From Ruminococcaceae bacterium UBA1691 (lineage in GTDB: Bacteria > Bacillota > Clostridia > Oscillospirales > Acutalibacteraceae), in NCBI GenBank assembly GCA_002320555.1, contig DCJV01000001.1, positions 1 to 12,638 of the forward strand: a DNA stretch of 12,638 bases, written 5' to 3'. The position numbers and the translations under genes were made by a program. The notes beneath the pieces are model-generated. The model ran no database searches and was not told the origin of the DNA. It saw only the letters and a program-made list of their open reading frames with translations. This document shows, one piece after another, positions 6,346 to 12,638 of the stretch (positions are counted from its first letter, which is position 1; every line of letters starts with the position of its first letter).

Positions 6346-8553
6346 TCAGGAAAGCCGCTTGATATCCAGCATTTCCGCACCGTCCGTCCGGATGCGCAGA
6401 GCGCCTTTTCCGCCCGTAGCAAACGATTGCCTGCCGCTTTGTGCAAGCGTCCGCGCCCTTGAAAGCGCCCGCTCACCCTCCCCGGACAGGATCGTCACAC
6501 CAGCGTGGACGCCCACCGGCTCCTGCGCGCGGCAGAGGGCCACCGGCGCGTTTACCCATCCCTCCGGTAGATGAGAAAGGTCTCCGCCCGGATAGAAGGA
6601 AAGGAAAAAGCGCTGTTCCCCAATTTCCAGCAAAGCGCACGATAGATCAGGTTGCGTCAGATAGGTAAGCGTTACGTCCTCCCAAAAGCGGATTCTGCCA
6701 CCCGGCGCAACGGTTGCCGGCGTATCGGCGGGCAGATTATCTGCCTTTTCAGCCGCGACCACCGTATGCGCTGGAAAAGCCTCCAGCAGCTGTGCCGCGG
6801 CGGACGATTCCGTCTCCTGTGCACGAGGCAGGAATAGCAGATCGAGCGCGCTGACATTTTGCTTTTGCAAAAGAGCAGTCACCCGCGAGGCGGTATCGTA
6901 ATCCCCGCCGCAGCCGATCACGGCGGCCCGCTCGCCACGGGTCAGAACGATCGCCGTCCCGTTTCCCACATCCGCCACAGTAACCGCCGTGAGATTCCGG
7001 TTCATCAGCGCATAGGAAAATGTACCTGCCAGAAGCGCACAGGCAGAGCAAGCTGCCGCCAGACGCATAAGGCCTTTGGGTCGATTTTGGAAAAGCAATA
7101 CAATCGCCAGCAAAACCGCCGCCCCCGCAAGCCACACTTCCGGAAAACCCGGCTCCAGCGCAATGCTCGCAAATGGGAGCCGGGCCAGCAGCGCGGCCCC
7201 CGCCAGCAGATATTTTGAGAGCAGGCCCCCTACCAGTGCAAACGGATACGCGAGAAATGAAAGAATCCACGCGTGTGAGAACACCGCACACAGCCCCGCG
7301 CACAGCATTGCAATTCCACCCGCATTGACAAAGAGCAGATTGGCAAGCGGTGCAATCAGCGACACCTGACCGAACACCAGAATATTGACCGGCAGGGTAA
7401 ACACGATGGCAGAGAGCGTAACCGCCAGCAGCTGCGCCACCCCCTTGCAGGCTTTGCACAGGGGCTTGATGTGGATGTATTGATCCGCCGGGCGTTCGAG
7501 CACACGCGCAAGTGGCTTTTGCAGCATCAGGATTCCAGCGGTGGCGCTGAAGGAAAGCAGCATCCCGAGATCCGCCGCGGCAAAGGGATTGGAAAACAAA
7601 ATGCCCAGCGCCGCAAAGCCGAGCGAATTGAGCGAATCCGGCTCCCGACGGAGCAGGAAGCCGCCCAGATATAAAAGCATCATAATCCCCGCGCGCGAAA
7701 CGGAGGTGGAAAAGCCGGCCAGCCCCATAAAAAAGAGGACAAAGCCCATTGAGCAGGCCGCCGACAGCCTGCGGCTCACCTTCAGCCGCCTGAGCAGTTG
7801 GAATAGAAACATCGTCCACAGCGACGTGTGCAGGCCGGACACCGCCAGAAGATGCGAAACGCCGCAGGTGCGGAAATTCTGAATCGTTTCATCCGAAATG
7901 GGAGCGGTCTCCCCCAGCAGCATCCCACCGAGGAGCCGGCCCTCTTCTCCCGGCAGATAGCGGTTCAGCGTTGTGAGCATCCCTTTGCGCAGCTCCAGCA
8001 GACGGCAGGCAAACGAAGACCTCTCCCGCGGCGTAACAGTGATGGGCATGTAGGAACTGCCGCGCAGATAAATTCCCTTGGCGCGGAAAGCACGGCGGGA
8101 CGCCTCATTCTCGCCCAGTTCTTGAATTTGAACGGTTGCCTCCACCGTGTCGTAGGGCTCTGCAGGCAGCGGCGTTTTGCCGGAATAACGCAGCTTGAAA
8201 TGCACTTTCTCCCCACCTGCCTGGGTGACAAGCAGGATCGTGTAATAACGGTCGTACCGCTTTTCCGTCAAGGAGACGACCTGCGCCTTGATTGGCAGCG
8301 TTTTGCTACGGAAGGATAGAACCGGCTCCAAAACAAGCTTCGTCTGCGCTCCGAATAGCAGGCTCGCCGCCAGCAGGGAGAGGCACACCGCCTGAAGCAA
8401 CCGTTCACGCCGTGTTTTGGGAAAACAGAAGAACAGGAGCAACAGGCAGAATGCGATAATCCCTCCTGCGATCGCGGCCCGCAGGCCATAAATGCAGAAG
8501 AGGAGCAGCGCGCCGAAAAACGATAGGCCAATCCAGGCCATCGGTCGTCTCAT
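6346..8553 (-). CDS. comEC: ComEC/Rec2-family DNA uptake channel with degenerate C-terminal domain
   Basis: This 735-residue polytopic membrane protein is the ComEC/Rec2 channel that passes single-stranded DNA into the cytosol during transformation. Hydrophobic segments at about 8-70 precede an OB-like DUF4131 region (about 86-175). The Competence domain carries the hallmark GVSHLLAVSGLHTS (231-244) and several membrane helices up to about residue 515. The C-terminal part (about 521-735) aligns with the metallo-beta-lactamase-like domain of ComEC. Its usual DVGQGD is DVGNGT (528-533), and the H-x-H-x-D-H site is replaced by LPRAQETESS (575-584), so metal catalysis is unlikely. ATG 8553 has only a weak SD (AGGGG, 9 nt upstream). 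It sits 26 bp after the phosphoribosyltransferase gene. Whether this organism is transformable cannot be told from here. Confidence 0.93.
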   Translation of the reverse strand: MRRPMAWIGLSFFGALLLFCIYGLRAAIAGGIIAFCLLLLFFCFPKTRRERLLQAVCLSLLAASLLFGAQTKLVLEPVLSFRSKTLPIKAQVVSLTEKRYDRYYTILLVTQAGGEKVHFKLRYSGKTPLPAEPYDTVEATVQIQELGENEASRRAFRAKGIYLRGSSYMPITVTPRERSSFACRLLELRKGMLTTLNRYLPGEEGRLLGGMLLGETAPISDETIQNFRTCGVSHLLAVSGLHTSLWTMFLFQLLRRLKVSRRLSAACSMGFVLFFMGLAGFSTSVSRAGIMMLLYLGGFLLRREPDSLNSLGFAALGILFSNPFAAADLGMLLSFSATAGILMLQKPLARVLERPADQYIHIKPLCKACKGVAQLLAVTLSAIVFTLPVNILVFGQVSLIAPLANLLFVNAGGIAMLCAGLCAVFSHAWILSFLAYPFALVGGLLSKYLLAGAALLARLPFASIALEPGFPEVWLAGAAVLLAIVLLFQNRPKGLMRLAAACSACALLAGTFSYALMNRNLTAVTVADVGNGTAIVLTRGERAAVIGCGGDYDTASRVTALLQKQNVSALDLLFLPRAQETESSAAAQLLEAFPAHTVVAAEKADNLPADTPATVAPGGRIRFWEDVTLTYLTQPDLSCALLEIGEQRFFLSFYPGGDLSHLPEGWVNAPVALCRAQEPVGVHAGVTILSGEGERALSRARTLAQSGRQSFATGGKGALRIRTDGAEMLDIKRLS

Positions 8554-8579
8554 CTGTCATCGCCCCTGTCCGGCAAGCG

Positions 8580-9122
8580 TCATTCCTTAAAAAAGAGCGG
8601 CAATTCCTCTAAAAAGATAATATCGTCCCGCTTTGCCGCATCGCCCTCCGCGAGGACGGCGGCCTTGCCCACGATCTGCGCGTCAAACTTATTGAGCAGT
8701 GCCTCCACGGCGGACAGGGATTCACCGGTGCTGATCACGTCGTCAAGGATCAGCACGCGCTTGCTGCGCATCCGCTCGCCCTCCGCTTCATCGAGAAACA
8801 GCGTTTGCATCGAATCCGTGGTGATGGAGCGCACATGGACGGAAACCGGATTTTTCATATAGAGCTTCGCGCCCTTGCGCGCGATAATATAGGGCTTACC
8901 GCTCTGGCGCGCCAGTTCATAGGCCAGCGGGATCCCCTTGGCCTCCGGCGTGAGGATATAATCAAATTCCGGGCACTTTTTCAGAAGCTCCGTACAGGCG
9001 GCGATCGTCATCTCCACGTCGCCAAAAATGATAAATGCGGCAATATCCAGCTTGTCGTTCACCGGGCAGAGGGGAAGCTCCCGCTCCAATCCCGCAATCT
9101 TCATACGGTAGGTTTCAGCCAT
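8580..9122 (-). CDS. phosphoribosyltransferase, Apt-like
   Basis: This protein of about 180 residues is a type I phosphoribosyltransferase. The PRPP-binding loop is clear in VLILDDVISTGES, and DYILTPEAKGIPLAYELA corresponds to the base-binding region of adenine phosphoribosyltransferases (PEA-R/K-G). RKGAKLYMKNPVSV is the flexible-loop region. Adenine salvage (adenine plus PRPP to AMP) is the most likely activity, but the N-terminus differs from classical Apt and xanthine or a regulatory role is possible, so no symbol is given. ATG 9122 is preferred, with GAAAGGA 11 nt upstream. The in-frame ATG at 9134-9132 overlaps the last base of that SD and cannot use it. It is 51 bp from the HIT gene and 26 bp from comEC, inside the alaS-led gene run. 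Confidence 0.87.
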   Translation of the reverse strand: MAETYRMKIAGLERELPLCPVNDKLDIAAFIIFGDVEMTIAACTELLKKCPEFDYILTPEAKGIPLAYELARQSGKPYIIARKGAKLYMKNPVSVHVRSITTDSMQTLFLDEAEGERMRSKRVLILDDVISTGESLSAVEALLNKFDAQIVGKAAVLAEGDAAKRDDIIFLEELPLFFKE

Positions 9123-9173
9123 TTCAATGGTCATCCTTTCCTAATGATTTTCCGTTTATGCGGCGGTTTCCCG

Positions 9174-9512
9174 TCAGCCCGCAGGCCAGGTGAATTCCCG
9201 GCCGCCCATCAGATGGAAGTGAAGATGCTTGACCGTCTGCCCCGCGATATCGCCGCAGTTGTTCACCACGCGGAAGCCCTCTGTGAGCCCCAGCTCTTTG
9301 GAAAGCTTTGCGATCACCTCAAAGATATGCGCAACCACCGCGCTGTTTTCCGGCGTGATTGCCGCCGCGGAGGGAATGTGCTCCTTCGGGATAATCAGCA
9401 CATGGACGGGTGCCTGCGGGTCCACATCGTAAAATGCGCAGACCGTTTCGTCCTCGTAAACTTTTTTCGACGGGATTTCGCCGCTGAGAATTTTACAAAA
9501 AATACAGTCCAT
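9174..9512 (-). CDS. HIT-family (HinT-like) nucleotide hydrolase
   Basis: This 112-residue protein is a histidine triad protein of the HinT group, small cytosolic dimers that hydrolyse purine nucleoside phosphoramidates and aminoacyl-adenylates. The C-terminal HLHFHLMGG (residues 96-104) is the catalytic triad H-x-H-x-H. The N-terminal CIFCKILSGEIPSKKVYED is the usual opening with two cysteines, and VHVLIIPKEHI is the conserved strand. The end (TWPAG) matches the WPPG type. ATG 9512 is preferred: GAAAGGA lies 9 nt upstream, while the longer in-frame reading from 9530 starts before the SD. The position after alaS is suggestive, since HinT proteins can clear aminoacyl-AMP made by tRNA synthetases, but that link is inference. 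Confidence 0.93.
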   Translation of the reverse strand: MDCIFCKILSGEIPSKKVYEDETVCAFYDVDPQAPVHVLIIPKEHIPSAAAITPENSAVVAHIFEVIAKLSKELGLTEGFRVVNNCGDIAGQTVKHLHFHLMGGREFTWPAG

Positions 9513-9540
9513 AAAAATCCATCCTTTCATCTATCAGATT

Positions 9541-9614
9541 GCAGATGCCGGACCGCAGATATCAGACACAGGCCGCCGAAGGACAACGTCTGACCTCTGA
9601 ACTCTGTTATCTGC
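9541..9614 (-). repeat. hairpin-rich spacer between alaS and the HIT gene
   Basis: The spacer is made largely of short words CAGA/TCTG arranged as inverted repeats. TCAGAC (9562-9567) and GTCTGA (9588-9593) are exact complements around a 20 nt loop. GCAGAT (9541-9546 and again 9555-9560) is complementary to ATCTGC (9609-9614), which overlaps the alaS stop codon. On the minus strand CAGAGTT, CAGAGGT and CAGACGT follow each other in a 7 nt rhythm. There is no T-tract, so it does not look like a terminator. A processing site or a decayed dispersed repeat is possible. Confidence 0.45.
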
Positions 9615-12255
9615 CGTTTGCCTTTATCAGATCGGCAAGTGCACCAAAGGCAGCCTCCAATGCTTCATTCGTTTTGGCTGCGTCCTTACCGCCCGCCATG
9701 GCCGTGTCAGGCTTGCCGCCGCCGGAGCCGCCCGCCGCCTTTGCCACCGCGCGCACCAGATTGCCCGCATGCGCGCCCGCCGCCACCGCACCCTTGGCAC
9801 AAGAGGCTGCGAAATTGACGGTGCCCTTCGCCGTCTGCACCGCCGCAAGGACGCACACGATATTGTCCGCGCTGCCCTTCGCCGTCTCACAGAGTGCGCG
9901 CAGCGCATCAGGCGCCATATCGTCAAAGCGCGCCGTAATCAGCTGTAAAGCGCCAACCGGCCGTGCCTGCGCGAGCAGCTCCTTCGCCTGCGATGCTGCT
10001 ATTCTGTCGTTCAGCCGCGCGATCGCCCTCTGGGCCTCCTTGAGCTCGGCGGAGAGCTGCTGCGCCCGCTCGGCAACCTGGGAGACGTTATTCGCCTTCA
10101 TCGCCTGCGCCGCGCCGTGCAGGAGCACTTCATCCTGATAAAGGCATTCGAGCACGCCCGCGCCAGTCACGCCCTGAATCCGGCGCACACCTGCCGCGAC
10201 GGAGGATTCCGTGATGATCTTAAAAAGGCCGAGCTTCGCGGTATTGTCCACATGCGTGCCGCCGCACAGCTCTGTGGAGAAATCCCCGGCCCGGACGACA
10301 CGGACCGTGTCGCCATATTTTTCGCCGAAGAGCGCCATAGCGCCCTGCTTTTTGGCCTCCTCCAACGGCATTTCCTCGGTCGTGACCGGGAGCGCCGCAA
10401 GGATCGCTTCATTTACAAGGTCTTCCACCTGACGGATTTCCTGCATCGTCATCGCCTCAAAGTGGGAGAAATCGAAGCGCACCTCTTTGCTGTTGACCAT
10501 GGAGCCCGCCTGCTCAACGTGCGCGCCGAGCGTTTTGCGCAGCGCCGCCTGCAGCAGGTGCGCAGCGGTATGGTTGCGCATTGTGGCGCGGCGTGTTTTC
10601 TCATCCACCTGAGCCGTCACACGGCCGAGAGAAGCGAGTGCCCCCGCTTCCAGCGTGCCGTGATGAAGGAATACACCGCCCGGCGTTTTGGTGGTATGCG
10701 TCACGCGGAAAGTAAAGTCACCATTCGAAATTACCCCCGCATCGCCCACCTGCCCGCCGCTCTCCGCGTAAAACGGCGTGCGGTCGAGCACGAGCACCGC
10801 CTGCTCTCCGGCGGCGACATATTCCGCCGGCTCCCCATCCCTGATGGCGGCGAGAAGCGTTGCCTCCTGCGTTAGCGTTTCATAGCCCATAAACTGCGTG
10901 GCCGGGATATCATCGTGCGCATTTCCGGCCGCCTTCCACGCGTCCATGCCAGCATCCCTGCGCGCATCCCGCGCGCGCTTGCGCTGCTCGGCGATCAATT
11001 CATTGAAGCGCTTTTCATCCACATCCATGCCCCGCTCCGCCAGGATTTCGCGGGTCAGATCCAATGGGAAGCCATAGGTATCGGAGAGCTTGAACGCGTC
11101 CTCCCCGCTCATGGTCTTCCCCTCGCAGCCGTCGATCATCCGATCCAACAGGGTAAGGCCCGTGTCGATTGTCTTTCCAAAGCTTTCTTCCTCTTTGCGG
11201 ATGACCTTTTTGATAAAATCGCGCTTTTCCGCCAGCACCGGATACGCGCCCTCGTTCACCTCGATGACCGTATCGCACACGTCCGCAAGGAACGGGCCCT
11301 TTACCCCTAAGAGCCTGCCGTGACGCGCCGCGCGGCGCAAGAGCCTGCGCAATACGTATCCCCGCCCCTCGTTGGAGGGCATCACGCCGTCACCAATCAA
11401 AAAGGTCGTGGAACGAATATGGTCGGTGATCACGCGCAGGGAAACATCTTTCTTTTCATCTTCGCCATATTTCACATCTGCAAGGCGCATGATATGCCCC
11501 ATGATGCGCTGCATCGTATCAATTTCGAAGATATTGTCCACATCCTGCACCACGCAGGCAAGCCGCTCAAGGCCCATGCCGGTGTCGATATTAGGGTGCT
11601 CAAGATGCGTGTAATGGCCCTTGCCATCGTTTTCAAATTGGGTGAAGACCAGGTTCCAGATTTCCACAAACCGGTCGCATTCGCAGCCCACGCCGCAGTC
11701 GGGCGAGCCGCAGCCGTATGCCTCACCGCGATCGAAATGCAGCTCCGAGCACGGGCCGCAAGGGCCGGAGCCGTGCTCCCAGAAATTATCCGCCTTGCCC
11801 ATTCGCTTGACGTGCGACGGGTCGAGGCCGACCTCCTGCGTCCAGATGTTATATGCCTCATCGTCCTCCTCATAGACCGTCACATGGATTCTCTCAGCAG
11901 GCATGCCGACTACCTGCGTGAAGAATTCCCACGCCCAGGTGATCGCCTCGCGCTTGAAATAATCGCCAAAGGAGAAATTGCCCAGCATCTCAAAAAAGGT
12001 GCCGTGGCGCGCGGTTTTGCCCACATTCTCGATGTCCGGCGTGCGCACGCACTTTTGACAGGTGGTCACGCGGCCGCGCGGTGGGGTGACCTCTCCTGTG
12101 AAATACTTCTTCATTGGCGCCATGCCAGAATTGATGAGCAGAAGGCTCTTATCCCCCTGCGGGACGAGCGAAAAGCTTGGCAGCCGCAGATGCCCCTTGC
12201 TCTCAAAAAAGCTGAGATACTTCTCCCGCAAGTCGTTTAACCCGGTCCATTCCAT
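9607..12255 (-). CDS. alaS: alanyl-tRNA synthetase
   Basis: This 882-residue class II synthetase charges tRNA-Ala with alanine and hydrolyses mischarged Ser- and Gly-tRNA-Ala. The catalytic core opens with LNDLREKYLSFFESKGH. INSGMAPMKKYF (41-52), RTPDIENVGKTARHGTFFEM (71-90) and GMGLERL are its aminoacylation motifs. A cysteine cluster, CGSPDCGVGCECDRF, is of the type I associate with clostridial AlaRS and may bind metal. The editing domain has HTAAH and CGGTH, which supply the zinc ligands. The C-Ala domain has the glycine-rich GGSGGGKPDTAMAGG. All parts are present and the length is normal. ATG 12255 is chosen because GAGGTG (12267-12262) lies 6 nt upstream. The frame stays open to 12366, but that extension runs through the T-box. 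Expression should depend on uncharged tRNA-Ala. Confidence 0.97.
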   Translation of the reverse strand: MEWTGLNDLREKYLSFFESKGHLRLPSFSLVPQGDKSLLLINSGMAPMKKYFTGEVTPPRGRVTTCQKCVRTPDIENVGKTARHGTFFEMLGNFSFGDYFKREAITWAWEFFTQVVGMPAERIHVTVYEEDDEAYNIWTQEVGLDPSHVKRMGKADNFWEHGSGPCGPCSELHFDRGEAYGCGSPDCGVGCECDRFVEIWNLVFTQFENDGKGHYTHLEHPNIDTGMGLERLACVVQDVDNIFEIDTMQRIMGHIMRLADVKYGEDEKKDVSLRVITDHIRSTTFLIGDGVMPSNEGRGYVLRRLLRRAARHGRLLGVKGPFLADVCDTVIEVNEGAYPVLAEKRDFIKKVIRKEEESFGKTIDTGLTLLDRMIDGCEGKTMSGEDAFKLSDTYGFPLDLTREILAERGMDVDEKRFNELIAEQRKRARDARRDAGMDAWKAAGNAHDDIPATQFMGYETLTQEATLLAAIRDGEPAEYVAAGEQAVLVLDRTPFYAESGGQVGDAGVISNGDFTFRVTHTTKTPGGVFLHHGTLEAGALASLGRVTAQVDEKTRRATMRNHTAAHLLQAALRKTLGAHVEQAGSMVNSKEVRFDFSHFEAMTMQEIRQVEDLVNEAILAALPVTTEEMPLEEAKKQGAMALFGEKYGDTVRVVRAGDFSTELCGGTHVDNTAKLGLFKIITESSVAAGVRRIQGVTGAGVLECLYQDEVLLHGAAQAMKANNVSQVAERAQQLSAELKEAQRAIARLNDRIAASQAKELLAQARPVGALQLITARFDDMAPDALRALCETAKGSADNIVCVLAAVQTAKGTVNFAASCAKGAVAAGAHAGNLVRAVAKAAGGSGGGKPDTAMAGGKDAAKTNEALEAAFGALADLIKANGR

Positions 12256-12261
12256 GTGCAA

Positions 12262-12267
12262 CACCTC
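12262..12267 (-). promoter_or_regulatory. alaS ribosome binding site
   Basis: On the minus strand GAGGTG is followed after TTGCAC (6 nt) by ATG 12255. It matches the 3' half of the full SD complement and fixes the alaS start, 37 codons downstream of the longest open reading. Confidence 0.8.
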
Positions 12268-12298
12268 AAAATCATTTTTTCCTTTTTCTAAACAAAAC

Positions 12299-12366
12299 AA
12301 AAAACGCCTTTTGTACAATATGGGACGGAATTTTCCGCGGTACCACCCAAATTGTGCAAAAAGCAC
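12299..12366 (-). terminator. T-box leader terminator-like stem with U-tract
   Basis: On the minus strand GTGCTTTTTGCACAAT (12366-12351) pairs with ATTGTACAAAAGGCG and the T after it (12319-12304): 15 of 16 positions pair, three of them as G-T, with one C-A mismatch. A run of six T (12304-12299) ends the stem. The stem encloses the whole T-box antiterminator as a 31 nt loop. The 5' arm can alternatively fold on itself as GTGC-TTTTT-GCAC. I found no better terminator that competes directly with the antiterminator. Position and U-tract support a terminator, but the nested geometry is unusual. Confidence 0.5.
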
Positions 12367-12511
12367 CTCTCATTCCCCTTAACGCGGGACACGCGCTGCT
12401 CATCGCAGCGGGCTCCGGGACGGCGCGCCGTGCATTCTCCGCAGAAAGCCTTGCAGCCTGGGGCCTTCCTCTCTGGGGACGGGAAAAACACGGATGATTC
12501 CCTTCAAAGCC
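12299..12511 (-). promoter_or_regulatory. T-box riboswitch, tRNA-Ala type
   Basis: The leader has the T-box GGGTGGTACCGCGG (12348-12335). The antiterminator can form from GGG/CCC and GCGGA/TCCGT around the 7 nt bulge TGGTACC. Its TGGT should pair with the NCCA end of an uncharged tRNA with discriminator A, which fits tRNA-Ala. Stem I (about 12511-12411) shows a kink-turn-like base (GGC-TTT-GA against GGA-GCC), helix GGGA/TCCC, a loop whose 3' strand holds GCC then G (12424-12421), helix CCGTG/CACGG, and the apical AGAGAG (12474-12469) and GCTGCAAGG (12457-12449). GCC is an alanine codon and is my best specifier. A 6 bp hairpin, CGCTGC/GCAGCG (12410-12394), follows. Uncharged tRNA-Ala should favour the antiterminator and alaS expression. 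Confidence 0.92.
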
Positions 12512-12515
12512 TGTT

Positions 12516-12543
12516 GCTATATCAATGCGGCAGTCAGCCGCAA
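12516..12543 (-). promoter_or_regulatory. probable promoter of the alaS leader
   Basis: On the minus strand TGATATAGC (12524-12516) fits an extended -10 element (TG-n-TATAGC). TTGCGG (12543-12538), 16 nt upstream of the -10 hexamer, is a weak -35 box. Transcription would start near 12509, at the base of T-box Stem I, which is where a T-box transcript is expected to begin. The -35 and spacer overlap a 6 bp inverted repeat, TGCGGC/GCCGCA (12526-12542). Confidence 0.5.
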
Positions 12544-12638
12544 ATTGCTGATTCAGAATCCTCCAGAAACGCAGCAATCTCTGATTTGGTGTGTGGTTCG
12601 TGAGGTTATTTAGCGGAGAACCGAAGCGTAGCGCGGTT
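12525..12638. other. non-coding stretch upstream of alaS with three inverted repeats
   Basis: No convincing coding region reaches this edge. Three inverted repeats are visible: AACCG/CGGTT (12619-12638, at the window end), AAATTGCTG/CAGCAATCT (12542-12550 with 12572-12580, nine pairs including one G-T, 21 nt loop), and TGCGGC/GCCGCA (12526-12531 with 12537-12542). None is followed by a clear T-tract in either direction, so none is called a terminator. The neighbouring gene must lie outside the window. Confidence 0.4.

Noticed and set aside
6749..7819. Minus-strand ORF of 356 codons in another frame
   Set aside because: Overlaps comEC in a different frame and is rich in Gly, Cys and Arg, as expected of an out-of-frame reading of GC-rich coding DNA.
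11320..12240. Long plus-strand ORF of 306 codons
   Set aside because: Antisense shadow of the alaS catalytic domain; no domain and no start context.
12256..12366. 37-codon N-terminal extension of alaS
   Set aside because: It would translate the T-box and terminator region. The family N-terminus begins at ATG 12255, which has its own SD.
12272..12603. Small ORFs on both strands upstream of alaS
   Set aside because: They overlap the T-box leader, have no SD or domain, and their sequence is explained by RNA structure.
1..12638. CRISPR arrays, insertion sequences, tRNA or rRNA genes, phage or defence genes
   Set aside because: I saw no regularly spaced repeats, transposase or integrase motifs, tRNA-like cloverleaf ends or rRNA signatures on either strand by reading.

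Overview
The window is a compact bacterial chromosome segment of about 12.6 kb in which every supported gene is on the minus strand. Transcription therefore runs from position 12638 toward 1. A T-box leader ahead of alaS, SD sequences of the AGAAAGGAGG type, a lipobox lipoprotein and a set of Gram-positive housekeeping families point to Firmicutes, most likely GC-rich Clostridia (an Oscillospirales- or Christensenellales-like gut lineage). The lineage below class level is inference.

Region 1 (12638-4640) starts with about 110 bp of non-coding DNA holding hairpins, then an extended -10 promoter and an alanine-type T-box leader. Six genes follow: alaS, a HIT-family (HinT-like) protein, an Apt-like phosphoribosyltransferase, comEC, holA (DNA polymerase III delta) and an RNase M5-like Toprim protein. 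Gaps are short (23-94 bp) and I see no internal terminator, so they probably form one read-through unit. Region 2 (4639-3240) is a 171 bp spacer with little recognisable in it, a glycerate-2-kinase gene, and a strong intrinsic terminator at 3240-3280.

Region 3 (3239-1547) has its own sigma-A-like promoter and a tight three-gene unit: a YjcF/ElaA-like GNAT acetyltransferase with a TTG start, a second GNAT acetyltransferase, and a family I inorganic pyrophosphatase, also with a TTG start. Region 4 (1531-1) has a second good promoter and the first 482 codons of a lipoprotein resembling DUF5696 proteins; the gene runs off the window.

The genes are mostly informational or metabolic housekeeping: tRNA charging with tRNA-sensing control, DNA uptake, replication, RNA maturation, purine salvage, glycerate use and pyrophosphate removal. 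I found no mobile element, CRISPR array or defence system. The most notable points are a ComEC whose C-terminal metallo-beta-lactamase-like domain has lost its metal-binding motif, a T-box whose only strong terminator-like stem encloses the antiterminator, several start codons that are easily miscalled, and a hairpin-rich spacer after alaS.
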